DNA of 64,000 nucleotides from Lineus longissimus (taxonomy: Eukaryota > Nemertea > Pilidiophora > Heteronemertea > Lineidae), in the NCBI RefSeq assembly GCF_910592395.1, contig NC_088316.1, positions 9,736,001-9,800,000 on the forward strand. The letters are read 5' to 3'. Positions 23,437-34,555 of the stretch are shown here, piece by piece. Under the pieces are notes generated by a model that made no database searches, was not told where the DNA came from, and was given only the letters and a program-made list of their open reading frames with translations. Position 1 is the stretch's first letter, and the number at the start of each line of letters is the position of its first letter. The position numbers were made by a program, and so were the translations under genes.

Positions 23437-24270
23437 AAATATAATTTTGATAATTTTGAAACCTGGTGGACGCTGTTTAGGATGTCCGGCCTATACGTAT
23501 ACGTTGACTTCAGAATTCACCGGCCATCCGCATCAGGCTGCAAGTGCAACTCTGTCAGTCAGTGTCACCCAAACCAGGTCATACCAATGCTGCCAGCGAT
23601 TCACAGACAACTAATTGACACTTCGATGAGTATTTCCATCACCTCGATATCTGAAAACTTACTGATTTTGTACGGAAAGCAAGCAGTGAACGATGTAAAC
23701 ATTAATGGATGACGGGAATTACGGTGATTACCTCGTTCCGAATGCTCACCATCAGCTTAGTTGCATACAGTCATACACTTGCAATACTTCATCGATCCCA
23801 GGTTGATTATCGGCTAATGTAGCATATCATTATCACACCCCCGGATCGAAAATATAATTTTGATAACTTTGAAACCTGGTGGACGCTGGTGGACGCTGTT
23901 TAGGATGTCCGGCCTATACGTATACGTTGACTTCAGAATTCACCGGCCATCCGCATCAGGCTGCAAGTGCAACTCTGTCAGTCAGTGTCACCCAAACCAG
24001 GTCATACCAATGCTGCCAGCGATTCACAGACAACTAATTGACACTTCGATGAGTATTTCCATCACCTCGACATCTGAAAACTTACTGATTTTGTACGGAA
24101 AGCAAGCAGTGAACGATGTAAACATTAATGGATGACGGGAATTACGGTGATTACCTCGTTCCGAATGCTCACCATAAGCTTAGTTGCATACAGTCATACA
24201 CCTGCAATACTTCATCGATCCCAGGTTGATTATCGGCTAATGTAGCATATCATTATCACACCCCCGGATC
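23437..24270. repeat. ~412-bp tandem duplication
   Basis: Unit 1 (23437-23848) and unit 2 (23849-24270) are almost identical, differing by a 12-bp internal duplication (GTGGACGCTG repeated near 23880) and a few substitutions. Both keep a ~92-codon ORF containing SGLYVYVDFRIHRPSASGCK. At this identity, conservation of the ORF says nothing about function. It lies within the 9.7-kb element. Confidence 0.9.
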
Positions 24271-24496
24271 AAACCTTACTAATCAAACCTGAAACTATCG
24301 AACTGGCACGATATTCGTTCTTTTCTTTAAATATTTGTCGATTGAATCAAATGGAATCAAATGGAATAAATTGTTTGTGGCCGATTTGCACTACTCACAC
24401 GCGTCCAAAAAATCAACATTTTGCGAATGTACATGTACTCGATTTGTTGGAACATAGTAAGCTCGTCCCCTTGTACGAATGTACGTACATATGACC

Positions 24497-25863
24497 ATAA
24501 TATTATCAGTGCAGTGCCCTAGTAAGCGCGCAGCGCCTTTAGGTTGGGGGAAACCCCCCAAACCCCCTGGTTGGGACCCTGCTATAGTTCCTTCCGCCAA
24601 TTTTTTGTTTTGATAGACATTTTTCTCCGTGTATCGCATTAGCAGTAACTCAACTCCATCGTCATAATAGCCGGCAAAGAAATGGAAAATGTCCCCCCCC
24701 CGGCCCCCGAAAGGTGTCCAGACTATCGTAGTCTGGGACTCTGGCAGATTCTAATGTAAAGTCTAAAGTGCAAGCTCTATTGAACTCGTGCAACTGTCGC
24801 CATGGAGAGCCCCTCCCCCCAACCCCCGTCCTGATGACATGTTTTAGCCAGTGCATTGGGGGGAAGGCCCCTCAAACCCCCCTATTGGCCTCTCAATAAG
24901 TCCTTTCGAGCTGCTTACCCTTGGACGCTCGAGTGGAACCCCCAAACCTTCATGATGGTGCAGTCCTTTGACACGTTTAACCCAGAGCGAGGAAGAGGTA
25001 CTCCTTTGATGGTACCCTAACTGCAACCCTCAACCATCATTACCCTTCCTTTTCACTGGCATGATATTGGCAAGACTCCCAAGAGGTCGTACTGGTGGCT
25101 TCCTTGAGACAATTGCTTGTGGTCGTACCTGGGCTACCAATTCAAGGGGTCAGGGATCAGGTTTTTCCCCCACCAACATGTTGCCAAATGGTTAATTCAA
25201 AAAAAAAAATTGGTTGAAAAGGGTTTTTGCAGGCCAAGAGACTTGAAGACACTTGCCTCTTGAGGAACACCAGACTGATGAACAAAGAACCTGAAGAACA
25301 TAGAACCCTCTTCATACCTGGGAGCATAAAAAGCCTGCTAGCGAATATTGATTATTCTTTAGAAAAAACCAGAAGATGTGCAAAACCAATGGTACCCCAT
25401 AAAAACATTACATTCCTCCTTAAGGTTTCTTCGGATTCCACCACGGCCCATGTGGAATTCGTTCAAAAGGTTTATTGAAATCTCAAAATAAAATTTTTTT
25501 TCTCGAACGCCTGCCCGTCTTTTGCTTCATTATTTCGGGATTATATCCATTTTAAGCATCTTTTGGATATTATCACTAAAGTATCAAAAATCAAAACACA
25601 TTTGTCGGGGGGCAAACCCCCAGAAATTGAAGTTTGATTAAAAAACAGTGAGAATAATCGTGTGGTTCTCTCTCGGAGCTCAGAATAGTCGAGTTACTAC
25701 TTTCGCGCGTTTATCTCTTCTGGCGGCCATTTTAAGTCAAATTTAAGCCATTTGAAACGAATCCATGGACTTGAGAAACATTGTTTACATTGGATACGTC
25801 GTATGCACGTTAACCATAGTAGCGCTTAGCAGAAAAGCCTTCGGCTTTTCTGCTGCGCGCTTA
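24497..25863. mobile_element. 1.37-kb repeat copy A with 3' hairpin (Helitron/Helentron-like candidate)
   Basis: Near-identical to copy B at 26109-27463. A 12-bp inverted pair TAAGCGCGCAGC (24523-24534) and GCTGCGCGCTTA (25852-25863) marks the ends. A perfect 12-bp-stem hairpin AGCAGAAAAGCC-TTC-GGCTTTTCTGCT lies at 25828-25854, 9 nt before the end. A subterminal 3' hairpin is typical of rolling-circle elements, but the 3' end CTTA does not match the usual CTRR, so the class is uncertain. Contains C-rich and G-rich runs and no recognised protein. Confidence 0.6.
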
Positions 25864-26108
25864 ATAAATCAATATGAATAACACCCTGGAAAAGGGGCGT
25901 GGCAAAATTACATGGAAAAAAAAAAAACCCAGATATATACGATGGTTTGTTGTCCAAAATCACTTCACGAGACACACCTATGATGCCAAACACAGCCAAT
26001 GATGCCGATTGCGCCCGAATCGGTCAGCCCTTATGGACAAACGAGGTTATCGCAAAATGAGGTTAAAAAACCCATGCAACTTTAATGGTCACTATAGACA
26101 GTGAGCCA

Positions 26109-27463
26109 ATAATATTATCAGTGCAGTGCCCTAGTAAGCGCGCAGCGCCTTTAGGTTGGGGGAAACCCCCCAAACCCCCTGGTTGGGACCCTGCTATAGT
26201 CCTTCCGCCAATTTTTTGTTTTGATAGACAGTTTTCTCCGTGAATCGCATTAGCAGTAACTCAACTCCATCGTCATAATAGCCGGCAAAGAAATGGAAAA
26301 TGTCCCCCCCCCCGAAAGGTGTCCAGACTATCGTAGTCTGGGACTCTGGCAGATTCTAATGTAAAGTGCAAGCTCTATTGAACTCGCGCAACTGTCGCCA
26401 TGGAGAGGCCCCCCCCCCCCCCCAACCCCGTCCTTCTGACATGTTTTAGCCAGTGCATTGGGGGGAAGGCCCCTCAAACCCCCTATTGGCCTCTCAATAA
26501 GTCCTTCTGAGCTGCTTACCCTGGGGCGTTCGAGTGGAACCCCCAAATCTTCATGATGGTGCAGTCCTTTGACACGTTTAACCCAGAGCGAGGAAGAGGT
26601 ACTCCTTTGATGGTACCCTAACTGCAACCCTCAACCATCATTACCCTTCCTTTTCACTGGCATGATATTGGCAAGACTCCCAAGTGGTCGTACTGGTGGC
26701 TTCCTTGAGACAATTGCTTGTGGTCGTATCTGGGCAACCAATTCAAGGAGTCAGGGATCTAGGGATCAGGTTTTTCCCCCACCAGCATATTGCCGAATGC
26801 ATAAAAAATTGGTTGGAAAGGGTTTTTGCTGGCCAAGAGACTTGAAGACACTTGACTCTTGAGGAACACCAGACTGATGAACAAAGAACCTGAGGAACAT
26901 AGAACCCTCTTCATACCTGGGAGCATAAAAAGCCTGCTAGCGAATATTGATTATTCTTTCGAAAAAAACGGAAGATCTGAAAAAACCAATGGTACCCCAT
27001 AAAAACATACATTCCTCCTTGAGGTGTCTTCGGATCCCACCACGGCCCGTGTGGAATTCGTTCAAAAGGTTTATTGAAATCTCAAAATAATTTTTTTTTC
27101 TCGAAACGCCTGCCCGTCTTTTGCTTCATTATTTCGGGATTATATCCATTTTAAGCATCTTTTGGATATTATCACTAAAGTTTCAAAAATCAAAACACAT
27201 ATGTCGGGGGGTAAACCCCCTGAAATTGAAGTTTGATTAAAAAACAGTGAGAATAATCGTGTGGTTCTCTCTCGGAGCTTAGAATAGTCGAGTTACTACT
27301 TTCGCGCGTTTATCTCTTCTGGCGGCCATTTTAAGTCAAATTTAAGCCATTTGAAACGAATCCATGGACTTGAGAAACATTGTTTACATTGGATGACGTC
27401 GTATGCACGTTAACCATAGTAGCGCTTCGCAGAAAAGCCTTCGGCTTTTCTGCTGCGCGCTTA
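26109..27463. mobile_element. 1.36-kb repeat copy B, tandem to copy A
   Basis: Shares the 26-bp lead-in starting ATAATATTATCAGTGCAG, the whole body and the 3' hairpin with copy A. It differs by small indels (for example loss of a C-rich segment near 26305 and a longer C run near 26410). The two copies are separated by 245 bp and diverge abruptly after GCGCGCTTA, so that point is a true element border. Confidence 0.75.
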
Positions 27464-27709
27464 TTAGTGAGACATTTAGGATATGAAATTTACCATTTCC
27501 CCCGCCACCCCTCAATTTTAATCCTTTTGGGGCCGAGTAGCCCTTTCGAGAGATAAGCGGTTAGGTTGGAAACCGTCCTGCATGCAACAACAGCAACAGT
27601 TACACAAGCATGGCACATGTTATCAGGTCATTTGCATGGATGCAGCATGGAGGAAGAAAGAACACTTCAACTAAAGTGCGGTTTTCTGAAATAATAAAGG
27701 ATTTCCAAT

Positions 27710-28916
27710 GTCCAGATACACTGCTTTGTCCACGTGCTCGATCAGTGCAAGCAGGATTGGTTCAGTGTCTACTCGTTGATTGAGGCCTGCATCGCAAAGC
27801 TTCAAGTCGAATTACCACAAGTGACAGAGCTGTTCCTTCGGTCTGACAATGCGGGTTGTTACCACAACGCTTCCCTGCTATTGTCTCTGCCATCACTGTC
27901 TAAAGCCAAGGGGATTTTCATAAAACGATATGACTTTAGCGAGGCCCAATCGGGCAAAGATATATGTGATAGAAAAATTGCCCCAATGAAGGCTCACATG
28001 AAGCGATATGTGAATGAAGGGCATGATATCCAGACTGCCCTGGATATGAAGAATGCTCTTGAGACGTATGGTGGAGTACGCGGTTGCTATGTTGTCGTTG
28101 CAACCCTAAAGCTTAAGCCTGGAGCAGCCAAAGAAAAGGGCACTTGGCAAGGAATAACGTCGTACACAAACTTTCAATTTGAGGAAGAAGGCATTCGGGC
28201 TTGGACAGCGTATGGTGTCGGGGTTGGCCAATTCCATAGCCACAATGTTGTACTGAAGAAGACCAGACAGGGATCATCTGGTGTAGTCATAGGTGATTAC
28301 ACTCTACCAGATCAAATCACAGGAAGTCTTAGTGCCCACAGTTCCTCACAGTTTGTGCAAGTGCCATGCCCGGAAGATGGTTGCGGTAGGATGTTCCCTA
28401 GCCAGGAGGCACTCACCATGCACATGGCTTGCGGTACTTATGATGCCCTCCCACTGAAGGACACGGAAATCGATAAAGTCAAGAAGAAGTGGACTGAAAA
28501 AGTCGATGCCCTTGCAAAGCCTTCTGTTTCCAGTGGTGCTATTGAAGTGTCGGGCACCGTTGAGTCTGGAACCAGCCTCGTTAAAATAGGATGGGCTCAG
28601 CGTGGCCAACGGACTGCACGGCGCAATGCCCCAGAGGTGCGGGAAAGAGTTCATGAAAGGTGTCGACACCAGTATCAAGGAGAATCCCTCAAATGTTGCC
28701 ACACGTCTGAAGGCTACATTCAGCAAGGAGCACTGGCTAACATCACAGCAGGTGATGAGCTATTTCAGTAGGTTGTCCACAAAGCAGAAATGTGGACATC
28801 TCCCTGGTGGGCCAGTTGTTGAAGAATCAACTGAGGAGGAAGTTGCTGCTGTATCTGCTGCTGTGGTGCGACGCAGACTCAGAAACAAAGTTGCTCAGGA
28901 GGCAGGTTTCTAATAC
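27710..28916 (+). pseudogene. transposase-like protein, SDNAGCYH motif plus C2HC finger, frameshifted 3' exon
   Basis: A splice-acceptor-like tract (ccaatgtccAG at 27709) precedes an open frame beginning IHCFVHVLDQCKQDWFS. Key blocks are LFLRSDNAGCYHNASLL (about 27830-27880; the Asp is the likely catalytic acid of an RNase H-like fold), IKRYDFSEAQSGKDICDRKI and a finger CPEDGCGRMF...MHMAC (C-x4-C-x12-H-x2-C, about 28366-28434). Between about 28590 and 28660 the frame shifts; the C-terminal block EHWLTSQQVMSYFSRL follows in another frame, ending at 28916. From memory, proteins of this layout are widespread as uncharacterised genes in cnidarians and other invertebrates and behave like transposases. 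I cannot name the superfamily. Upstream exons holding the first catalytic acid are not found. It sits between the arms of the 9.7-kb element, which supports a transposase role. Confidence 0.6.
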
Positions 28917-30494
28917 GTTGGATCTTTGTGATCATTGAATCTGCATGGTGACCCTGGAAAAAACTTCCCAATTTCCATTTTTTCAAAAAATCTAGTCAAA
29001 CATTGACCTCAGGGCCAGTTTTTATATTGTAACCTAGAATATTGCTACTGAAGCATGAAATGAATGGTGACCTAGACATAAAGCATCTGTTCCAATTCCT
29101 CTCTTTGAAAAGAGGATTGCTGACCTGTACGTTGTATGTTTTAGAGAAATGAGAAGTTCTTTTCATGGCCTCCATGTAGAATGCATCATGTTTTTGAATA
29201 AGACGACTGGATTTTTTGTATACCCTGGAACATGTACAGCAGATGAGACACCAGTTGGACTGTATTTAATATTATCAATCCATGTTCATACTGAGACTAA
29301 AAGCTATTTTTGTACCAATCTGATAGCTCTAGTGATACGGTATTATCCAATATTTAGACAGGGCAAAAGAGTTTCTTGTTGACCTTTCAACTTGTCAGCC
29401 TTGTAGTCTGGATGGTTATCACAGCCAAATGGGCCCTGTGGCGCACTCTCTGGGACACCCTGCATGTACAATATAATTATGGTATTAGGTGCTTAGATTC
29501 AGACCGAACTCTTGTGAGTGGCTGCTTTCAGTGCCATACCAGCCTAACTTCAGAAATGCCACAGAAATCAGAAACTTGGTCCTGGTATCCGGTCAAAGTT
29601 GAGGATCCTTATTGTTGCCCCGTTTTTATCCTTGGTACATGTGTACACTAGATACAAATGTATACCCAGGATGACATTTGGTGTCATTACGGCTGTTGTT
29701 GTTTTTGATATACAATGTATTGTGTATTTACCAGGTCAAAGGTCAGCTGCTTTAAAACTCTGTGGGGGGGGGGGGGGGCTGGCCATTGTATGTTTGTATG
29801 TGTTTTTGTATGTGTTCATGTTGTAAATAGTCATATATAGTGAAAAGAAGTCATAGTACATTATACATTGTAGTACTAATTTTCATTATTTCTGGTGGAC
29901 TGCTTGTTTACTTTTCTCGTTCATGTGTGATTAGATAGAATTCGCTGTCTGCAGAGGTCTGTCCTGACCTTTGGCTTTGTTGCCTGATCATGCAGGTGAA
30001 AATCCTTACTTTTCTGGATGTAACGCTAAAGAAATAGTTGGTCCAAGCAGACCAACCATGAATCGGGAGGGGGTGTCCCCTATATACAACGATATTGATA
30101 TTGATTTAGATTTTGTTTGAAAAGTTAGCTTGGCTACAGGCATCGTTGGGAGTGGATTATTTATGAAAAGTGTCCCTTATCCGCCAACCGAGGATTGAAA
30201 TTTCGAAGAGGAGGCTTAGGTACACGACCACCCTGGGAAGTGGAATCTCTTCAGATCACTGAGTGCCCCCCCCCCCCCCCCCCCCCCCGCCCATGCATTG
30301 CAATGGTGACCCAAACTGTCCTTTTTATAACATCACACAGTACCACAAAGGAAATAATTGTGGTCAAGGACCAATTTGGGCAATGAAGAGACTATTTCCA
30401 TAAATACACAATAGGCGGCGCCACTTGATAATGAGTGAAAAATCTCCTTTTTTTGCTAAAAATCTCTTTTTTATTGGGACACCCTGACCAAACC
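28917..30494. other. 3' flank of the transposase-like gene
   Basis: No coding sequence is recognised. Contains a G run (about 29763-29778) and a ~22-nt C run (30267 on). Probably 3' untranslated and filler sequence of the 9.7-kb element. Confidence 0.4.
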
Positions 30495-30973
30495 CATGGA
30501 CTTCCCTGGATTTTTCTTTTGGATTTTGAATGGTGATGTAATTACCTTCAATATGAGGCATATTGCAACATCCAGAGACCTGCAATGGCTGAGAACCATT
30601 GGTCTGAATTGACCTCTTCTGTAACCATGACCTATTACATAATCTTTCTAGGCCTATAGTAGCCTGGGCAGAGGCCATGGCTTTATGATTTCTCTTGGGT
30701 GAACACAACAGACCATGTACTACTACCACACAAAAGGGTATTGTCCAGAATTGCTCTTTCGTCCTGGTCCGCATGTCCAAAGTCGCCCTCAGAAATGGCC
30801 TAAAATTGACCAAAAATGGCTTAACGTGACCCCAAAAATAGGCCCACCCCTAGCTCAGCAACCAGTTACTTGGCTGAGCTCATAATTGCTGTGGATTGTT
30901 ATCTTAGTGAATGGGTCTTGCATGCCAAATCTCATTAAAAACTTTTGACCCCCACCTTGCCACCCTCTGTATG
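30495..30973 (-). repeat. right terminal inverted repeat of the 9.7-kb element
   Basis: Inverted counterpart of 21324-21800. Collinear blocks are CCACCTTGCCACCCTCTGTATG at the edge, AGACCTGCAATGGCTGA near 30576 and TTCCCTGGATTT near 30502. Confidence 0.6.
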
Positions 30974-30994
30974 GTGGTATCATGGACATGCACT

Positions 30995-31553
30995 TAAATA
31001 CTACTCTTGCCTTGCGTTTTTATGACTAATTTAACAGTTGCTACTCTCTCCTTCTTATTTTTTTTACCTTTTTCACAGCATAATGATATGATGCCATAGT
31101 CCGACGACGACTGTCGGCTACTTTGTCGTTATAAAGCCGTCCATTTTTAACCCAGATGGTGTGCCAGAGAATAGCTTTCTCCTTCAGAACCTAGACCTCA
31201 TCATTCCAGTCAGCAATACCCTTAGATTACTTTGCACTCTTTTCAGGAATAGAGACATCAGCAGCACTAATACATGCATCATTTATACCGTCCTGAAGCC
31301 TTTCTATTTCAGCTTGATGTACCTACAGAAATAATTTCTACAATTTATTGCATCCACAGGAATATCAATAGCACTCAAGTATTCATCCAACAAATTGCAA
31401 TAATTTTCAACGTCGCCGATATGCGCTTTCTCCCAACATGGTTCATTCCCACGTGTTTTAGGCCTGGTGCCCTATCGAGAACTACAAGAAATATTCAAAC
31501 CTAGATGCAGACTAGAATGATCAGACAAACTATGACCTTGGTGTAACACCTCA
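30995..31553 (-). pseudogene. LINE ORF2 fragment: end of endonuclease and linker
   Basis: Minus-strand reading begins at the edge of the BEL element with LYEVLHQGHSLSDHSSLHL. The SDH motif is the C-terminal catalytic signature of AP-type LINE endonucleases. It continues through CWEKAHIGDVENYCNLLDEY, LQDGINDACISAA and SYHYAVKKVKKNKKE near 31060. Several frameshifts are present. Protein order continues from 39859-39964 and into 20650-21313. Confidence 0.8.
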
Positions 31554-31995
31554 TGTGAAGGTTTTCTTTCAATTTTTATTCAAATTACTTTTTTCTTTAA
31601 GTTACCTTTTTATATTTTACATTTGGTTCCCTTTTGTTGCAGTTATGGCTCAGGCCCTTGTGGAATTTCTGACTTGCTGTAATAATAGTAGGCCTAATGA
31701 GATAGCTTATATAATTAACCTGGGCCTGAGCTGTGAGTGCACATGAGGGAACCTATTTTAGTTAGTCTTCTTCCATGCCCTTGGAGCGGTGTATTTTTTA
31801 CCCAGTAAACTAGCCACGAATTGGTGAGTTATTTAAACTTGTATTTCTCAAATTATATTCTGTTCAGTTTTCTCTTAGCCAATACCTGTACATTATACCT
31901 GTTAATGATTAACAAATAAATGGTTTTCTTACAGTTTACCGAACATTAAAAAGGAACTACGGGTCGTGTGAACTTTTCTGGCCTTGACGGCTACA
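31554..31995 (+). repeat. 5' LTR of BEL/Pao element
   Basis: 442 bp, TGTGAAGG...GGCTACA, with an AATAAA at about 31914. It matches the 3' LTR except at four sites. Confidence 0.95.
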
Positions 31996-32099
31996 GTAAA
32001 CAATTCCTAGTATTAGGAAACCAGTTGGTACCAAATACGGACACCGCTCCTCAAGCTTCAGTGCAGGGCGTGGCAGGTGAGTAGTTTTAAATAGTACAC

Positions 32100-33690
32100 A
32101 TGGCTACTCATAAAACTCGGTATGGTCGTCAGATACGCCCAACAGCTAAGGCCCTTGACACCGCCTGGAAGGTCCTCGAAACCCCTAAGAAGGACGTCCG
32201 TATACAAATAGACAATGAATTTGACGAACCTGACACACTGGCAGTTCCTGATGGTAGTCAACCCCGTGAACACTTGTCATCCAGTGAACGAACTACATGT
32301 AATTCCGTTGAATTAAAGAAAGCTGAGCTGCGCCTTCGTTATGAGACAAAATGTGCTGAACTGGAGACAGAACAGATTGAACTTGAAACACGCAAATTGA
32401 ATATTCAGAAACGTCTAGAAACCGCGCGTGCTAGTTATGACTTAAAGGAACTTGAACTGAATTCAAAATCTGATAGTGTGTCTATGATGACTATATATGA
32501 ATGTTTCGAGTTGCATGAAAATGTTTATAAAGCTGATGCGAAAGTGCAACCACCTGTACTAAGATCTGCTACTAAAGTTGATTCTTGGATCCAGGATCCC
32601 CATCATGAAAATAATTGTAGATCTAATCATGAACAGCAGGAGGTGTATAGACCACCTGCGCCTTTTCAGTCAAATGTTCACAATCCTCTGTTTTTTGTTC
32701 ACTATGGTCCAGGTTTGCCTGAGTTTAAGATAGAAGTTTTTAGTGGTAAACCGGCTGACTGGCCTGAGTGGTTTCTGTGATTCAAAAACCTCATTCATGA
32801 TAATCCCGCAATGACTGACGGGCAAGGGTTAGGCTATCTTAAAACGTATTTAGGCCCGGAGCCACGCAGCAAGGTATTTGGTCTGTTACTGGACGCTAAG
32901 GATTACCCCAAATGACTGAACTTAGGGATAGATATGGTAACCCAGCACTGGTAATTGATGGCTTCATTAGAAAGGTACGTCAGTGGCCGAAGTTACGCGG
33001 TATTTGCGATTTGGGTACTTTTTTCACAAATGTGTCTCAGTTGATTCAAATGTTTAAAGGCATGGGCTACGAAGCAGATTTACAAGCTAAATGTCTCCTG
33101 TGTGATTTGACTTCCAAAATTCCGGATAGTATGCAAGAATCGTGGGGGAATTGGGTAGTTAAGAAGGGCGAAGGAAACCCAACAGTTGAGTTGTTCTGTC
33201 AATGGCTGAAGTCTAAAGAGAATGCTTTGCGTTTTACATCGTTGTCGTCAGATCCGCCGTGTTATCAGAGTATTGACAAGTCTAAGAAGGGACATGAGGT
33301 GAAGAAAACGGTAACCACATTGACTACACCCTATACCCAGGTTAAGAAATACTGTGTCTTTTGCAATGGTGAACATTGGCTGGACTCATGCGCTAAATTT
33401 TCCCGTAATACGCCAAGTGAGCGTCTAGCCTGGTTTAAGGAAAAGGGCAGATGTTTTCCGTGTACCAAAACTACCCACAGGTCTAGTGGATGTTTCCTCC
33501 AGCTAAGATGCAAAGTTAAAGATTGCGGTAAATCGCATGCTACAATCCTTCATGAAGCTTTTTTGGCTCCTAAGCTGGCTCAAAGTAGTTTCTCATCAGA
33601 TCACACTAAAGCAGGCGTGCCAAAGGAAGGAAGTAAGCCAGACGTCCATTCCGTTGGTGTTGGTTTCATGAAAAAGGAAAATCAGTGGTA
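32100..33690 (+). pseudogene. gag: BEL/Pao gag region (DUF1759-like and zinc knuckles), broken
   Basis: The first frame starts MATHKTRYGRQIRP at 32100, with a charged coiled-coil-like segment (ELRLRYETKCAELETEQ) and then LPEFKIEVFSGKPADWPEW, the start of a DUF1759-type capsid region. A TGA interrupts at 32778-32780; the same frame stays open to about 32913. A frame change then leads to the segment at 32912-33690. This contains LAWFKEKGRCFPC and zinc knuckles CVFCNGEHWLDSC (C-x2-C-x3-H-x4-C) and CFPCTKTTHRSSGC. Gag forms the particle that packages element RNA. The breaks make this copy non-coding. Confidence 0.85.
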
Positions 33691-34553
33691 TATCTACAGA
33701 CATTGCCGGTGCGAATTCACACTCCCAGTGGACAGGTCGTTGATACATACGGGTTACTTGATAGTGGTAGTCAGGTTACACTCATACAAGAAGATTTTGC
33801 AAAAAGTATTGGTTTGAAAGGTCCCTCATCAAAGTTACGCGTGTGTGGCGTTGGTGGCAATCTATCGGAACAACAGTCCAAGTGTCCAAGTCCAAGTCTA
33901 TCGTTTTGGTTGAGTGATCCCAAAAATGATTCCAAACCACTAATTAGAGTAAAAGAAGCGTGGACTTTTAGTGAGCCTTTTAGTCTTTCGGTTCATGCTG
34001 GTAACAATGCAGATTTCTCATCCTGGCCACATGTACAACATTTGAACTTGGAACATGCGCCTGACTCGCTAGACATAAAGGTTTTGATAGGGGTTATTGT
34101 TACCAAGGCCCACACACAACTAGAAGTCCGGGAAGGCCCTGTAGATCTGCCAATCGCCGTACATACCCCCTTGGGATGGACTGTAATGGGTGTGGATCGT
34201 ACTCAACCTGATAGTTCTGGTAATGAACATGATGTGAGTGTCAACAACTTTCTGATCAACAAGATCACCGACTTGGAACAGAGTGTTGAACGGTTCTGGA
34301 AAACCGAAAGCTTTGGTACTCTCGATGCAACAGATGTCCCCTATTCAATGGAAGATAAACGAGCACAAGAAACGCTTGACACAACAACACGTATTACAGA
34401 GAACGGTCATTATGAAGTCAGCATGTTATGGTCGAAACCCCCGGATCTTGTAGATAATAAGCCACAAGCAGAGCGCCGCTTTGAACAATTGCAACGTGAA
34501 CTGAACAACAACCCTCCTTTTCGCGACAAGTATAGAGATGTGATCAATAAGTA
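33685..34553 (+). pseudogene. BEL/Pao aspartic protease and pol N-terminus, truncated by Tc1
   Basis: A new frame relative to gag. LLDSGSQVTLI (near 33745) carries the DSG active-site signature of a retropepsin-like DUF1758 domain. VHTPLGWTVMG (near 34160) is the conserved BEL-family block ahead of the reverse transcriptase. The frame is open until the Tc1 element inserts at TA 34554-34555, then is taken up again at 36145. The protease would process the Gag-Pol polyprotein in an intact element. Confidence 0.85.
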
Positions 34554-34555
34554 TA

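Larger units (their letters stand above)
21322..30986 (+). mobile_element. 9.7-kb unclassified DNA element with long diverged TIRs
   Basis: The left end (CATACAGAAGTGGCAAG from 21324) and right end (CATACAGAGGGTGGCAAGG on the minus strand from 30973) are inverted. Further matched blocks lie at equivalent depths: TCAGCCATTGCAGGTCT about 370-385 bp in (near 21700 and 30590), and AAATCCAGGGAA about 445-465 bp in (near 21775 and 30508). The element splits a LINE ORF2. A tentative 8-bp target duplication is CATGCAAT (21314-21321) against CATGCACT (30987-30994), one mismatch. Because the two ends do not align outside CATACAG, exact borders are uncertain. It carries a transposase-like 3' exon at 27710-28916, a possible first exon at 22682-22981, and passenger repeats. 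Confidence 0.65.
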
